From Balneolaceae bacterium UBA7797 (GTDB lineage: Bacteria > Bacteroidota > Rhodothermia > Balneolales > Balneolaceae), in assembly GCA_002480645.1 (NCBI GenBank), contig DLCN01000020.1:62001-126000 (forward strand): a stretch of DNA of 64,000 nt. Reading direction: 5' to 3'. The notes under the pieces are model-generated. The model had not been told where the DNA came from. It did no database searches and was given only the letters and a program-made list of their open reading frames with translations. A program made the translations under genes and the position numbers. Of this stretch, positions 1 through 8,245 are shown piece after piece; position 1 is the stretch's first letter; each line of letters opens with the position of its first letter.

Positions 1-236
1 AGTTTGCAAAGAAACAGGACAAACAGGAAGAGGAAGCTTTTTCATTGTTGGGGTTAATGGAAAGCACCTTCAGCTTTACTCAGGACCGTCTTACCTCCCT
101 TATGTTCGAGATGTACAAACCCGAAGTTCGCATCAATATTCCAAGAAATACCTGCAACACCTTCGACTTTTATAAAGCAAAAGAAGTGTACGAAGCAGGT
201 ATTAACGCATACAAAAAGGATATGATCCAAGAGTGA
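1..236 (+). CDS. Patatin-like phospholipase family protein, C-terminal fragment
   Basis: Only the last 77 or so codons are in the window; the frame is open from base 3 to the TGA at 234-236. The tail contains the stretch IPRNTCNTFDFYKAKEVYEAG. It resembles the end of bacterial patatin/RssA-type lipases, where a pro-rich segment and an FDFxKA motif precede a final helix. The catalytic Gly-x-Ser-x-Gly and Asp-Gly motifs would lie upstream, outside the window. The gene converges on the minus-strand esterase with only 6 bases between the stops. The assignment rests on recognition of the tail alone and is tentative. Confidence 0.5.
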   Translation, partial: FAKKQDKQEEEAFSLLGLMESTFSFTQDRLTSLMFEMYKPEVRINIPRNTCNTFDFYKAKEVYEAGINAYKKDMIQE

Positions 237-242
237 TTACTA

Positions 243-2141
243 TCAGAAATCGTCTGTTCTGAATGGCACTGCGGGTAATCCTTCCTTATTGTAGAGTGAA
301 ACATCAGGATTATCTGCCCATGCATAGCGAATGTATACAGGTTCAGGAACATTGTCTGATCGAAGTACGATCTGATTTCCGTCGATGGTTGCCTTGGCCC
401 AATAAAAGACCCCGTCTTTACCGGCTATAGCAAACCCATCTACTTTATCCGAGTTCTTAATGATCAGTCCTGAACCGGTATGATCGAACGATACCCGAAT
501 TGTATTCCCTTCAATTACATGAGACCGATACATCGGACCGGAATACACAATGTCTTCGTTAAAAGCCACATGTCGGGCCGATTGCCATAACCGATAGCCT
601 ACATCCTGTTTATTTCTCGGATGGATGTCGTTGGCATCTCCGATATCAACAATTACTGCCATTCCTGTATTTGCCAGACTCAGAGTTTGGGTCTGAGCTT
701 CCTGAAGCCGGGCCCAGCCGGAATCAGTGGGATAATCATATTTCTGTTGGTAATTGGCTAACTGAACAAACAAAAATGGGAAATCGTCTTGTTTCCAGTA
801 ATTTCTCCACTCTTCGATCATTGCTTCAAAGAGTTCATTGTAATACTGATTTTTATCCACATTACTTTCGCCCTGATACCAAATGGCACCCTTAATGGTA
901 TATCCGGCCACCGGTTTGATCATTGAATTGAATAAAGCTCCGGGTTTGTGTTCATATCTGGTAGTAGCAGGAAGAGGTGGTTCCACTCTGTTCGAGAATT
1001 TCCAGAGGCCTTCCAGATCTATGGTCTTGCCGTTAGTTTTGATCCACATCTCACCGGTTTTCCCAAAATAGGTATCGTTACTCCAGTCCTCTACCGTACG
1101 GACTGCAATCACATTCTTTCCTTTTTTAAGATACTTCTTATCAATTTTAATCACTTCCGGGTCATCGGACCAGATCTTGGTGTAGACATGTTTTCCATTC
1201 ACAAAAGCGACCGTGAATTTACCGGGATTTCCAAAAGAGAGTTCTGCATCATCCACTTCTTTCAGTTCAAAGGTTTTTCTCAGCCAAACGAAATCGCGCA
1301 ATACTTTTTCATTCGGAAGTGAAATTTCCTTCCATTCAGAATCATCAAAATTCATGGTATGAGCTCCATAGATCTTGAAATCCTCAGTATCTTGAACCCG
1401 CTCATATTTTATTCTATTCACTTCTTCATTGTCTGCTATTATCTGATCCCAGTCTTTTCCAGGTTCCAGCATTTCGGCAGCTTCCTGTTCATATCCTTTC
1501 ACGGTAAGCAAACGCATGATAGGTGTCCAGGCCTCGGCGGGTGTTCCTCCCCAGTTATCATCTATTATTCCAACAGGAACATCTTTTTCCAGATGGTTAT
1601 GTTTAGCAAAGAACCAGGCAACAGCGGAAAAATCACGGGCATTTTCTTTATTGGCTACCTTCCAGCTGGTCTCATTTCGCAGATCGTTGAGAGGCATCAT
1701 CGAAATATCATGAGGGATCTTTATAAATCTAATCTCAGGATAATTCGCATCATTCAATTCCTCCTCCATATTGTCAATATTCGCACCGATCTGCCATTCC
1801 ATATTAGACTGTCCCCCCGCCAGCCAAACATCTCCGAAATATACATCCTTAAACTCGATCTTGTTTCCGGCTGTGATGGTAAGTGTGTGTGGTCCGCCAG
1901 CTTTTTGCGGGGTGATAAATACCTCCCAATATCCATCACTATTACTTATAGTGTTAAATTCCTGCTTACCAAGTTTGATTAGAACGGAAGTCTCCGGGGA
2001 TGCATTACCCCAAAGTCGAACATCGGTATTTCTTTGTAATACCATATGATCGTTAAAGATCTTTGGCATGGTTAGGTTCTGAGCAAAAGTTTGTAATGAA
2101 AGACTCATAAACAAGGCTGTAAGTAGAAGTGGCCGGAACAT
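243..2141 (-). CDS. Secreted sialate O-acetylesterase family protein
   Basis: This 632-residue protein starts with a signal peptide ending near FAQ (residue 21), so it is exported. The SGNH-type esterase signature GQSNMEW places the nucleophile Ser at about residue 112, and the late motif DIHPRNK supplies the catalytic His. A beta-sandwich insertion of the galactose-binding type lies around residues 250-370, which is normal in this family. Family members remove O-acetyl groups from sialic acids; related Bacteroidota enzymes act on acetylated plant glycans such as xylan. A xylan locus lies about 50 kb away in this window, so acetylxylan could be a substrate, but this is inference. The gene diverges from the aldo/keto reductase at 2236. 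Confidence 0.88.
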   Translation of the reverse strand: MFRPLLLTALFMSLSLQTFAQNLTMPKIFNDHMVLQRNTDVRLWGNASPETSVLIKLGKQEFNTISNSDGYWEVFITPQKAGGPHTLTITAGNKIEFKDVYFGDVWLAGGQSNMEWQIGANIDNMEEELNDANYPEIRFIKIPHDISMMPLNDLRNETSWKVANKENARDFSAVAWFFAKHNHLEKDVPVGIIDDNWGGTPAEAWTPIMRLLTVKGYEQEAAEMLEPGKDWDQIIADNEEVNRIKYERVQDTEDFKIYGAHTMNFDDSEWKEISLPNEKVLRDFVWLRKTFELKEVDDAELSFGNPGKFTVAFVNGKHVYTKIWSDDPEVIKIDKKYLKKGKNVIAVRTVEDWSNDTYFGKTGEMWIKTNGKTIDLEGLWKFSNRVEPPLPATTRYEHKPGALFNSMIKPVAGYTIKGAIWYQGESNVDKNQYYNELFEAMIEEWRNYWKQDDFPFLFVQLANYQQKYDYPTDSGWARLQEAQTQTLSLANTGMAVIVDIGDANDIHPRNKQDVGYRLWQSARHVAFNEDIVYSGPMYRSHVIEGNTIRVSFDHTGSGLIIKNSDKVDGFAIAGKDGVFYWAKATIDGNQIVLRSDNVPEPVYIRYAWADNPDVSLYNKEGLPAVPFRTDDF

Positions 2142-2235
2142 ATTGGTAGATTGGTTGGTCTGAGTTAGTATAGTATTTATTCAAAGGATTTTAGTAAAGT
2201 TAGAATAGCAATCAAATAAATAATTGAAATTCATT

Positions 2236-3231
2236 ATGGACTTAAAAGTATTAGGAAAAAGTGATGTAAAAGTAACGCCGATAAGTTTTGGTGCCTGGGC
2301 GATCGGTGGCTGGATGTGGGGTGGAGCTGATGAAAAAGAAGCTATAAAAGCCGTACAGAAGGCATTTGATCTGGGAATCACCAGTATTGATACAGCACCT
2401 GTTTACGGCTATGGAAAAAGCGAAAAGTTGGTGGCAGATGCCATGAAAGATATACCTAGAGACAAATATCAAATTCTGACCAAATACGGGCTTAACTGGG
2501 AGAGTGAGGATGGTCATTTTCGGTTTATGTCGGAAGATGATCAGGGGAATCCGGTTCCCATCTATGCCTGGGCGAGTAAAGAACGGGTTAAAAAAGAATG
2601 CGAAGACAGCCTGAGAAGATTAAACACCGATTATATTGATCTGTATCAGATACACTGGCCCGATCCCTCCACACCCATAGATGAAACCATGGAAGCCATC
2701 TCTGAATTACTGGAAGAAGGAAAGATCCGCGCGGCCGGGGTTTGTAATTACAGTACAGATCAGGTTGAGGAAGCCCTTAAAACAGTACCTTTGGTGAGTA
2801 ATCAGGTTCCATATAGTATGATCAACCGAAAAAACGAAGAATCGGTGATCCCGCAAGCTGTAGAAAAAGGAATGTCGATCCTTCCGTATAGTCCATTACA
2901 ACGAGGTTTATTGACCGGAAAGATCACTCCGGGTTATGAGTTTTCAGGGTATGACACCCGTAAAACCGATAAATACTTTAAGGATGAAAATATCCGCAGG
3001 GTTCAGCAATTACTGGATGTGATCCGGCCGATCGCTGAAGAACATAATGCGACACTGGCACAGGTTGTGATCAACTGGACCGTGCATCAACCGGGAATGG
3101 GAACGGTATTGGTGGGAGCAAGAAATGAAAAGCAGGTTTCAGATAATGCCGGATCGCTTGATTTTTCCCTCAGTGATGAGGAATTATCGGAGATTACTAA
3201 AGCATCAGACGCATTTAGTTTAGTGGATTAA
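2236..3231 (+). CDS. Aldo/keto reductase
   Basis: A 331-residue NADPH-dependent oxidoreductase of the TIM-barrel aldo/keto reductase superfamily. Visible hallmarks are FDLGITSIDTAPVYGYGKSE (catalytic Asp and Tyr), the Lys in ILTKYG, the His in YQIHWPDP, and the C-terminal VLVGARNEKQV cofactor segment. The frame also opens at a TTG at 2224, but the ATG at 2236, which gives MDLKVLGKSDVKV, matches the usual family start and is preferred. Length is normal. The substrate cannot be deduced. A second, more divergent aldo/keto reductase lies at 52.2 kb. Confidence 0.9.
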   Translation: MDLKVLGKSDVKVTPISFGAWAIGGWMWGGADEKEAIKAVQKAFDLGITSIDTAPVYGYGKSEKLVADAMKDIPRDKYQILTKYGLNWESEDGHFRFMSEDDQGNPVPIYAWASKERVKKECEDSLRRLNTDYIDLYQIHWPDPSTPIDETMEAISELLEEGKIRAAGVCNYSTDQVEEALKTVPLVSNQVPYSMINRKNEESVIPQAVEKGMSILPYSPLQRGLLTGKITPGYEFSGYDTRKTDKYFKDENIRRVQQLLDVIRPIAEEHNATLAQVVINWTVHQPGMGTVLVGARNEKQVSDNAGSLDFSLSDEELSEITKASDAFSLVD

Positions 3232-3260
3232 AAGCGCTGTATCTAAAATAAGGAGCAAAA

Positions 3261-3294
3261 AAAAAGCCTCTCAAATCATTCTGAGAGGCTTTTT
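3261..3294. terminator. Bidirectional intrinsic terminator
   Basis: A stem of GCCTCTCA with TGAGAGGC, flanked by an A-run on the left and a T-run on the right, sits between the convergent aldo/keto reductase and adk. It can terminate transcription from both sides. Confidence 0.85.
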
Positions 3295-3312
3295 ACATTG
3301 TTATACTCTATC

Positions 3313-3867
3313 TCAACCAAGTGCTTGCTTGATACGATCAAAGATCTCATCAACCGTACCAACACCGTTGATGGATTTAACCAAACCCTGATCGGCATAA
3401 TAAGCGAGTACAGGTGCGGTTTCGTTATGGTAAACTTTTAAGCGGTTCTTCACTCCCTCTTCGGTATCATCGGTTCTCCCCTGTCCGCGGGAAAGAATTC
3501 GTCTAACCAATTCTTCTTCAGGTACTTCAAGGGCGATCAGCGCTTTAACGTTTTGGCCTTTATCAGCAAGTAAGTTATCAAAAGCTTCCGATTGGGCAAC
3601 CGTTCTCGGGAATCCGTCAAAGATACACCCTTTGTCGTATTTGGGATCTTTGAGCTCCTCGTCAACCATTTCAACTACGATCTCATCAGAAACCAAATTA
3701 CCGGCATCCATAATAGACTTCACTTTTAAACCTACCGGAGTTTCGTTCTTGATGGCGTTCCGGAACATATTGCCGGTTGACAGATGCTCAAGATTGAATG
3801 CTTCTTTTATTAAGGCAGCCTGTGTTCCTTTTCCCGCACCAGGTGGCCCGAATATGATAATGTTCAT
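3313..3867 (-). CDS. adk: Adenylate kinase
   Basis: This 184-residue enzyme interconverts ATP+AMP and 2 ADP. The P-loop GPPGAGKGT is at residues 7-15, the AMP-binding segment LSTGNMFRNAI follows, and the GFPRTVAQ motif is present. The LID region (RGQGRTDDTEEGVKNRL) is short and has no zinc-binding cysteines, so this is the short form common in Bacteroidota and actinobacteria. It lies downstream of rplS with a 124-base gap that contains a strong hairpin, so it may be a separate unit or partly read through from the ffh-rplS operon. Confidence 0.96.
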   Translation of the reverse strand: MNIIIFGPPGAGKGTQAALIKEAFNLEHLSTGNMFRNAIKNETPVGLKVKSIMDAGNLVSDEIVVEMVDEELKDPKYDKGCIFDGFPRTVAQSEAFDNLLADKGQNVKALIALEVPEEELVRRILSRGQGRTDDTEEGVKNRLKVYHNETAPVLAYYADQGLVKSINGVGTVDEIFDRIKQALG

Positions 3868-3924
3868 TAGTGAAAGATTTTGATAATGCGATTATAAGTG
3901 AGTCCGGTTCGATAAAACACACAA

Positions 3925-3952
3925 CCCCGCGTCCTGTTTCCAGGGCGTGGGG
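3925..3952 (-). terminator. GAAA-capped hairpin between rplS and adk
   Basis: On the minus strand CCCCACGCCCTG and CAGGACGCGGGG pair with two mismatches around a GAAA tetraloop, followed by TTGTGTGTTTTA. It most likely ends or attenuates the ffh-rpsP-rimM-trmD-rplS transcript before adk. The U-run is interrupted, so termination may be incomplete. Confidence 0.55.
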
Positions 3953-3991
3953 AGTGTTCTTAAAATCGACCGAGGATCAATTATAAAAGAA

Positions 3992-4348
3992 TTAAGACTT
4001 CTTTTTTGTGTCTTTTTCTTTGATACGAGCTGCTTTACCACGTAGTTCACGCAGATAGAACAGTTTAGAACGTCTCACTTTACCGCGACGTTTAACCTCA
4101 ATTTTTGCAATGAACGGAGAGTTAAGCGGGAAAATACGCTCAACGCCAACGTTGCTGCTCATTTTGCGAACAGTAAAGGTTTTGTTTGGGCCGCTTCCTC
4201 TTTCAGAGATAACCACACCTTCGTACTGCTGAATTCTTTCCTTTTCACCTTCACGTACACGATAGTGAATATTTACAGTATCACCAGCTGTGAACTCAGG
4301 AATATCTTCAGCTACCAGAGTCTGTTCTACTAATTTTAGTTTGTCCAT
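3992..4348 (-). CDS. rplS: 50S ribosomal protein L19
   Basis: This 118-residue L19 has the family signature ([29 protein letters not shown]) and the conserved [25 protein letters not shown] tail. L19 sits at the 30S-50S interface. It is the last gene of the classic ffh-rpsP-rimM-trmD-rplS operon, 32 bases after trmD. Length and sequence are normal. Confidence 0.97.
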   Translation of the reverse strand: MDKLKLVEQTLVAEDIPEFTAGDTVNIHYRVREGEKERIQQYEGVVISERGSGPNKTFTVRKMSSNVGVERIFPLNSPFIAKIEVKRRGKVRRSKLFYLRELRGKAARIKEKDTKKKS

Positions 4349-4380
4349 GATTGTATGTGTTAATCCTGTCGAAACAGGCG

Positions 4381-5076
4381 TTAATATTCTTTCTTGTATT
4401 GTTCGTATAAATCCTTTCTTCGCTCTTTTGTGCGCTGTACAGCTTGTTCGTGTTGCCAGGCCCCGATCTTTTTCGGATCGCCGGAACGTAAAACGTCCGG
4501 AACGGTCATACCCTTGAATTCTGCAGGGCGGGTATATACCGGCGCTTCCAGTAATCCATCCTGAAATGAATCATTCAGAGCGCTGCCTGCATCGCCAATG
4601 GCACCGGGGAGTAAACGTACAATGGCATCAGTAATGACCATTGCGGGTAGTTCTCCTCCCGATAACACGAAATCACCAATGGAATATTCTTTGGTGATCA
4701 AAGCATCGCGAACCCGTTGATCCACCCCTTTATAATGTCCGCTTAAAATGAGAATGTTCTTTTTCAGGGAAAGTTTGTTGGCTTCTTCCTGAGTAAACAA
4801 TTCGCCATCGGCGGCGGTAAAGATCAGCTCATCATAATCACGTTGTTGTGTGAGATGTTCGATACAGCTGAAAATGGGTTGAGGCGTGAGCACCATTCCG
4901 GGATCACCGCCATAGGGGTAATCGTCAATCTTCAGGTGCTTATCCTCGGTGAAATCACGCAGATCATGAATATGTATCTCTACCAGTCCTTTTTCTTTAG
5001 CCCGTTTTACAATACTGTGATTGAGCGGACCTTCGAGTAAAGCCGGAACAGCGGATATGATATCAAATCTCATCAT
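4381..5076 (-). CDS. trmD: tRNA (guanine-N1)-methyltransferase TrmD
   Basis: A SPOUT-class enzyme that methylates G37 of tRNAs using SAM, preventing frameshifting. Visible motifs are [10 protein letters not shown] at the start, [12 protein letters not shown], the knot segments [12 protein letters not shown] and [16 protein letters not shown], and [11 protein letters not shown]. The frame extends upstream to 5106, but the ATG at 5076 overlaps the rimM stop as ATGA and gives the expected N-terminus, so 231 residues is preferred. It is translationally coupled to rimM and followed by rplS. Confidence 0.96.
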   Translation of the reverse strand: MMRFDIISAVPALLEGPLNHSIVKRAKEKGLVEIHIHDLRDFTEDKHLKIDDYPYGGDPGMVLTPQPIFSCIEHLTQQRDYDELIFTAADGELFTQEEANKLSLKKNILILSGHYKGVDQRVRDALITKEYSIGDFVLSGGELPAMVITDAIVRLLPGAIGDAGSALNDSFQDGLLEAPVYTRPAEFKGMTVPDVLRSGDPKKIGAWQHEQAVQRTKERRKDLYEQYKKEY

Positions 5077-5618
5077 AAGCCTTCCAGTTGTTCGAGGTTG
5101 TGGCAAAAAATACGCTGATTTTGATCATCAATATCGGAGATGTATTCATCAACAACCGGGATCAGTAAAGAACCCTTGGTGGTTGCTACGGTAATGAGTG
5201 TTTGAACGCCCTGGTCCATAACATCAATTACCAGCCCGAGAGATTCGCCAGAATCATTGATTACTTCAAAATCGAGTAAAGATTCATTGTCTGCATCCGG
5301 ATCTTCAAAAATTTGTTCAGCAACACGATTTTCAACGTAGAGTGAACGGTTTTTCAAAAGATCGGCGGAGTTGCGATCAGCGACAGAGTCAAAATGTGCA
5401 AAGAACGAAATTGAATTTCCCTTGCCTTCAGTTCGGATCTCGTTGATCCGGCGAGGGTAAAAATCTCCACGGTCGTTTTGCAGATACACCAGCGAAACAG
5501 ATTCAAAGTTATTAATGAACTCAGGATTGATCTGAACTTTAAGTTCGCCGTGCAATCCATGAGACCGGACAATGTGCCCGATAGCTGTAAAGGGTGATGT
5601 ATTGGCATCCCGAACCAT
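5073..5618 (-). CDS. rimM: 16S rRNA-processing protein RimM
   Basis: A 181-residue ribosome maturation factor that binds S19 and helps assemble the 30S head. The N-terminal RimM beta-barrel begins with IGHIVRSHGLHGELKVQ; the C-terminal PRC-barrel contains SLLDFEVINDSGESLGLVIDV and the LIPVVDEYI segment. It overlaps trmD by four bases (ATGA) and follows rpsP by 14 bases, in the expected operon order. Confidence 0.95.
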   Translation of the reverse strand: MVRDANTSPFTAIGHIVRSHGLHGELKVQINPEFINNFESVSLVYLQNDRGDFYPRRINEIRTEGKGNSISFFAHFDSVADRNSADLLKNRSLYVENRVAEQIFEDPDADNESLLDFEVINDSGESLGLVIDVMDQGVQTLITVATTKGSLLIPVVDEYISDIDDQNQRIFCHNLEQLEGL

Positions 5619-5632
5619 AGGAGCCGATTAAA

Positions 5633-6484
5633 TTATTCTGCTTGTTTGCTTTCCCAGGCTGCAAGAACAGTTTTACGATCTTCACCTTCAGCTACAAAAC
5701 CTTCGAGGTCTTTCAGGTCGGTAGAGTTAATGTGATCGATAGCTTCTTTTGCAGTGAGATCGCTGGAAGTTTTAGCATCAGAAGATTCTTCGGTTGCTTC
5801 CTCAGCAACTTCTTCTTCTGGAGCTGCTTCTTCAGCTTCAGCCGGTGCTTCTTCCTCAGTTTCCTCAGCAGCTTCTTCCACTACTTCTTCTGTTGCAGGC
5901 TCTTCGGTTGCTTCAGCTACATTTTCTTCCACTGCTTCTGCGGCTTCTTTGGCAACTTCCTCTTCGGCAGGAGCTTCTGCTTCTTCAGTAGTTTCTTCAG
6001 CTTCTTCTTCGGCAGCAGCGGCTTCTTCTTCCTCTGCAGCCTGAGCAGCTAATTCTTCAGCAGCTTTTGCAGCTTTGGCATCAAGCTGTTTTTTCATTTC
6101 TTTTTCTTCGGCAGCAAGAGTGGCTTTTACCTGATCTTTTCGGGTAACTTCTTTGTCCTCTTTGGAATCGCGGTAAGCTTTCCATTCGGTAAGTGCTGCT
6201 TCAATTTCTTCTTCGCTTTTACCCCACATCATCAGGTGACGTTTGTAGAGCAGTCCTTCCTGGCGAAGGATCTTACGAACGGAGTCGGTTGGCTGAGCTC
6301 CGGTATCTAACCAATACATGATACGTTCTTCGTTCAGTATGGTCTCTTTCTTTTCGGTAACGCCATCATAACGACCAACTTGCTCAATAATACGTCCATC
6401 ACGAGGTGAACGGCTATCAGCAACTACGATATGATAAATAGGACGACGAATACGCCCTTTGCGTTGAAGTCTGATTTTAATCAA
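5633..6484 (-). CDS. rpsP: 30S ribosomal protein S16 with long acidic C-terminal extension
   Basis: Residues 1 to about 100 are canonical S16 (MIKIRLQRKGRIRRPIYHIVVADSRSPRDGR, then ADSVRKILR-like helix). The protein is 283 residues long, whereas standard S16 is 80-90. After a charged linker (residues 110-160) comes a Glu/Ala-rich low-complexity tract to about residue 235. A compact ending follows, LTAKEAIDHINSTDLKDLEGFV..GEDRKTVLAAWESK, which looks like a small helical domain. Extended S16 proteins are known in Bacteroidota, but this one is unusually long. It sits between ffh and rimM in the normal operon. The role of the tail is unknown. Confidence 0.93.
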   Translation of the reverse strand: MIKIRLQRKGRIRRPIYHIVVADSRSPRDGRIIEQVGRYDGVTEKKETILNEERIMYWLDTGAQPTDSVRKILRQEGLLYKRHLMMWGKSEEEIEAALTEWKAYRDSKEDKEVTRKDQVKATLAAEEKEMKKQLDAKAAKAAEELAAQAAEEEEAAAAEEEAEETTEEAEAPAEEEVAKEAAEAVEENVAEATEEPATEEVVEEAAEETEEEAPAEAEEAAPEEEVAEEATEESSDAKTSSDLTAKEAIDHINSTDLKDLEGFVAEGEDRKTVLAAWESKQAE

Positions 6485-6522
6485 TGATGTATCCTCAGTT
6501 GAGTTTTGTTGTTATCTAAAGT

Positions 6523-7863
6523 CTATCGGCCAAAAGGCAGATTTTTAAGTCCATGAAGAGCACGGCCCATTTTTCCCATTTTGGACATGGTCTTCATCAT
6601 TTTCTTCATCTGTTCAAACTGTTTCATCAGATCGTTGATCTCACGAACAGTGGTGCCGGAACCTTTAGCAATGCGCCGTCTCCGGCTGCCATTTAATAAG
6701 CTAGGGTCCCGCCGTTCCTCCGGCGTCATAGAATAGATTATAGCCTCAATGGGCTTAAAAGCATCATCACTGATATCTGCATCTTCTATTGCTTTGCTGG
6801 CGCCGGGGATCATTTTGACGAGGTCACCGAAGTCACCCATCTTTTTGATCTTCTGAATCTGATCGAGGAAGTCTTCGAGATCGAACTTGTCAGAACTAAT
6901 TTTCTTCTGAAGTTTCTCGGCTTCTTTTTCGTCAAATTCCTTTTGTGCTTTTTCAACAAGCGAAACCACATCACCCATACCAAGGATGCGTTGTGCCATC
7001 CTGTCCGGGTAAAAAGGAGAAAGAGCTTCCAGTTTTTCACCGGTGCTCACAAATTTGATGGGCTTATCGACAACGGTTTTAATGGAAAGGGCGGCACCAC
7101 CACGGGTATCACCATCCAGTTTGGTTAAAACAACGCCATCGAAATTAAGTCGCTCGTTAAATTCTTTTGCAGTATTTACCGCATCCTGACCGGTCATGGA
7201 ATCGACCACGAACAGGATCTCATGAGGATTTACGGCATTTTTAATTTCCGCAACCTCATTCATCATCGCTTCGTCAACGTGTAAACGTCCGGCGGTATCA
7301 ATGATAACCGTATCTAGAGCAAGACTTTTTGCCATCGAAACAGCCTCTTTGGCTACCCGAACGGCATCTTGTTGCTCTATGGAATAGACCGGAATGTCTA
7401 TTTGTTGAGCGAGCGTTTTTAGCTGGTTTACTGCAGCAGGGCGATAAACATCGGCGGCAGCAAGAAGAGGATTCCTTTTATGCTCCTGCTTGAGATAACG
7501 GGCTAACTTTCCGGAGAAAGTGGTTTTACCCGAACCTTGTAAACCTGCAATCAATATAACTGTAGGCGGAGTGTGTGACTGGGCTATGTCGTGCTTTTCA
7601 CCGCCAAAGGTCTCAACCAGCTCATCGTACACAATTTTAGTGAACTGCTGGCCGGGATTTACGGAGGTGAGTACATCGGAGCCGAGCACCTTATCCTTAA
7701 TATCGGCTGTAAACTGACGGGCTACCTCAAAATTAACATCGGCATCCAGCAAGGCACGACGAATTTCACGTACTGTCTCCGCGATATTCACTTCGGTGAT
7801 ACGTGCTTCGCCCTTAAGGCTTTGGAATGCTTTGTCTAGATTTGAGGATAGATTTTCAAACAT
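6523..7863 (-). CDS. ffh: Signal recognition particle protein Ffh
   Basis: A 446-residue SRP54 GTPase that binds signal peptides of nascent chains together with 4.5S RNA and docks with FtsY at the membrane. N domain at residues 1-90; G domain with GLQGSGKTT (P-loop), DTAGRLHVDE and TKLDGDTRGG; methionine-rich M domain from about residue 325, ending in MKKMMKTMSKMGKMGRALHGL. The RNA-binding segment RRRRIAKGSGTTVREIN is intact. It is the first gene of the operon leading to rpsP. Confidence 0.97.
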   Translation of the reverse strand: MFENLSSNLDKAFQSLKGEARITEVNIAETVREIRRALLDADVNFEVARQFTADIKDKVLGSDVLTSVNPGQQFTKIVYDELVETFGGEKHDIAQSHTPPTVILIAGLQGSGKTTFSGKLARYLKQEHKRNPLLAAADVYRPAAVNQLKTLAQQIDIPVYSIEQQDAVRVAKEAVSMAKSLALDTVIIDTAGRLHVDEAMMNEVAEIKNAVNPHEILFVVDSMTGQDAVNTAKEFNERLNFDGVVLTKLDGDTRGGAALSIKTVVDKPIKFVSTGEKLEALSPFYPDRMAQRILGMGDVVSLVEKAQKEFDEKEAEKLQKKISSDKFDLEDFLDQIQKIKKMGDFGDLVKMIPGASKAIEDADISDDAFKPIEAIIYSMTPEERRDPSLLNGSRRRRIAKGSGTTVREINDLMKQFEQMKKMMKTMSKMGKMGRALHGLKNLPFGR

Positions 7864-8245
7864 GGAAAAACAGGATTTACTCCGTCAATTACAGAGCCGA
7901 TAAAATTACGGACTATAATTGGTGTTATCAACAGTAATGTGGATAATTTTAGTTGTGAGTTCTGAGTGATGAGTTTTGAGTTTATAACACCCTGTTCTGT
8001 TTTCTCTTTTTAAAGGAAAGATCTCGTTGATATACTGCAAAACCAGAACAAAGAGCTCGCCCCCCGGGAAGCCTGTGTTGAGCTTTTCAATTTTAAGTTC
8101 TAGTCTTAAAACATATTTTGGGAATTTTGTATGCACTAAAAAAATGATTTTGTTAGAGTAAGATCTGGATATATTACCGGTATATTTTAGGATGGTTAAA
8201 TATTTTTCTGAAACCGGGTTGTCAATTTGTAGTTATAAGAAATCA
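7864..8245. other. Gene-free spacer between divergent ffh and outer-membrane protein gene
   Basis: No convincing coding frame is present. Bases 7952-7983 hold a run built on the word GTTTTGAGT (GAGTTCTGAGTGATGAGTTT). The same word recurs in the repeat island at 51.4-51.7 kb, which suggests a dispersed intergenic repeat remnant. Promoters for both flanking genes should lie here, but I see no clear TAnnTTTG box with a matching TTG. Confidence 0.5.

Noticed and set aside
853..861. Perfect DnaA box TTATCCACA inside the esterase gene
   Set aside because: A lone match inside a coding region is expected by chance at about this frequency and has no partner sites.
1359..1982. 207-residue plus-strand frame
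   Set aside because: It runs opposite to the well-supported esterase gene and has no recognisable domain.
5754..6044. Ser/Ala-rich frame on the plus strand
   Set aside because: It is the antisense image of the Glu/Ala-rich tail of S16; low-complexity DNA gives open frames on both strands.
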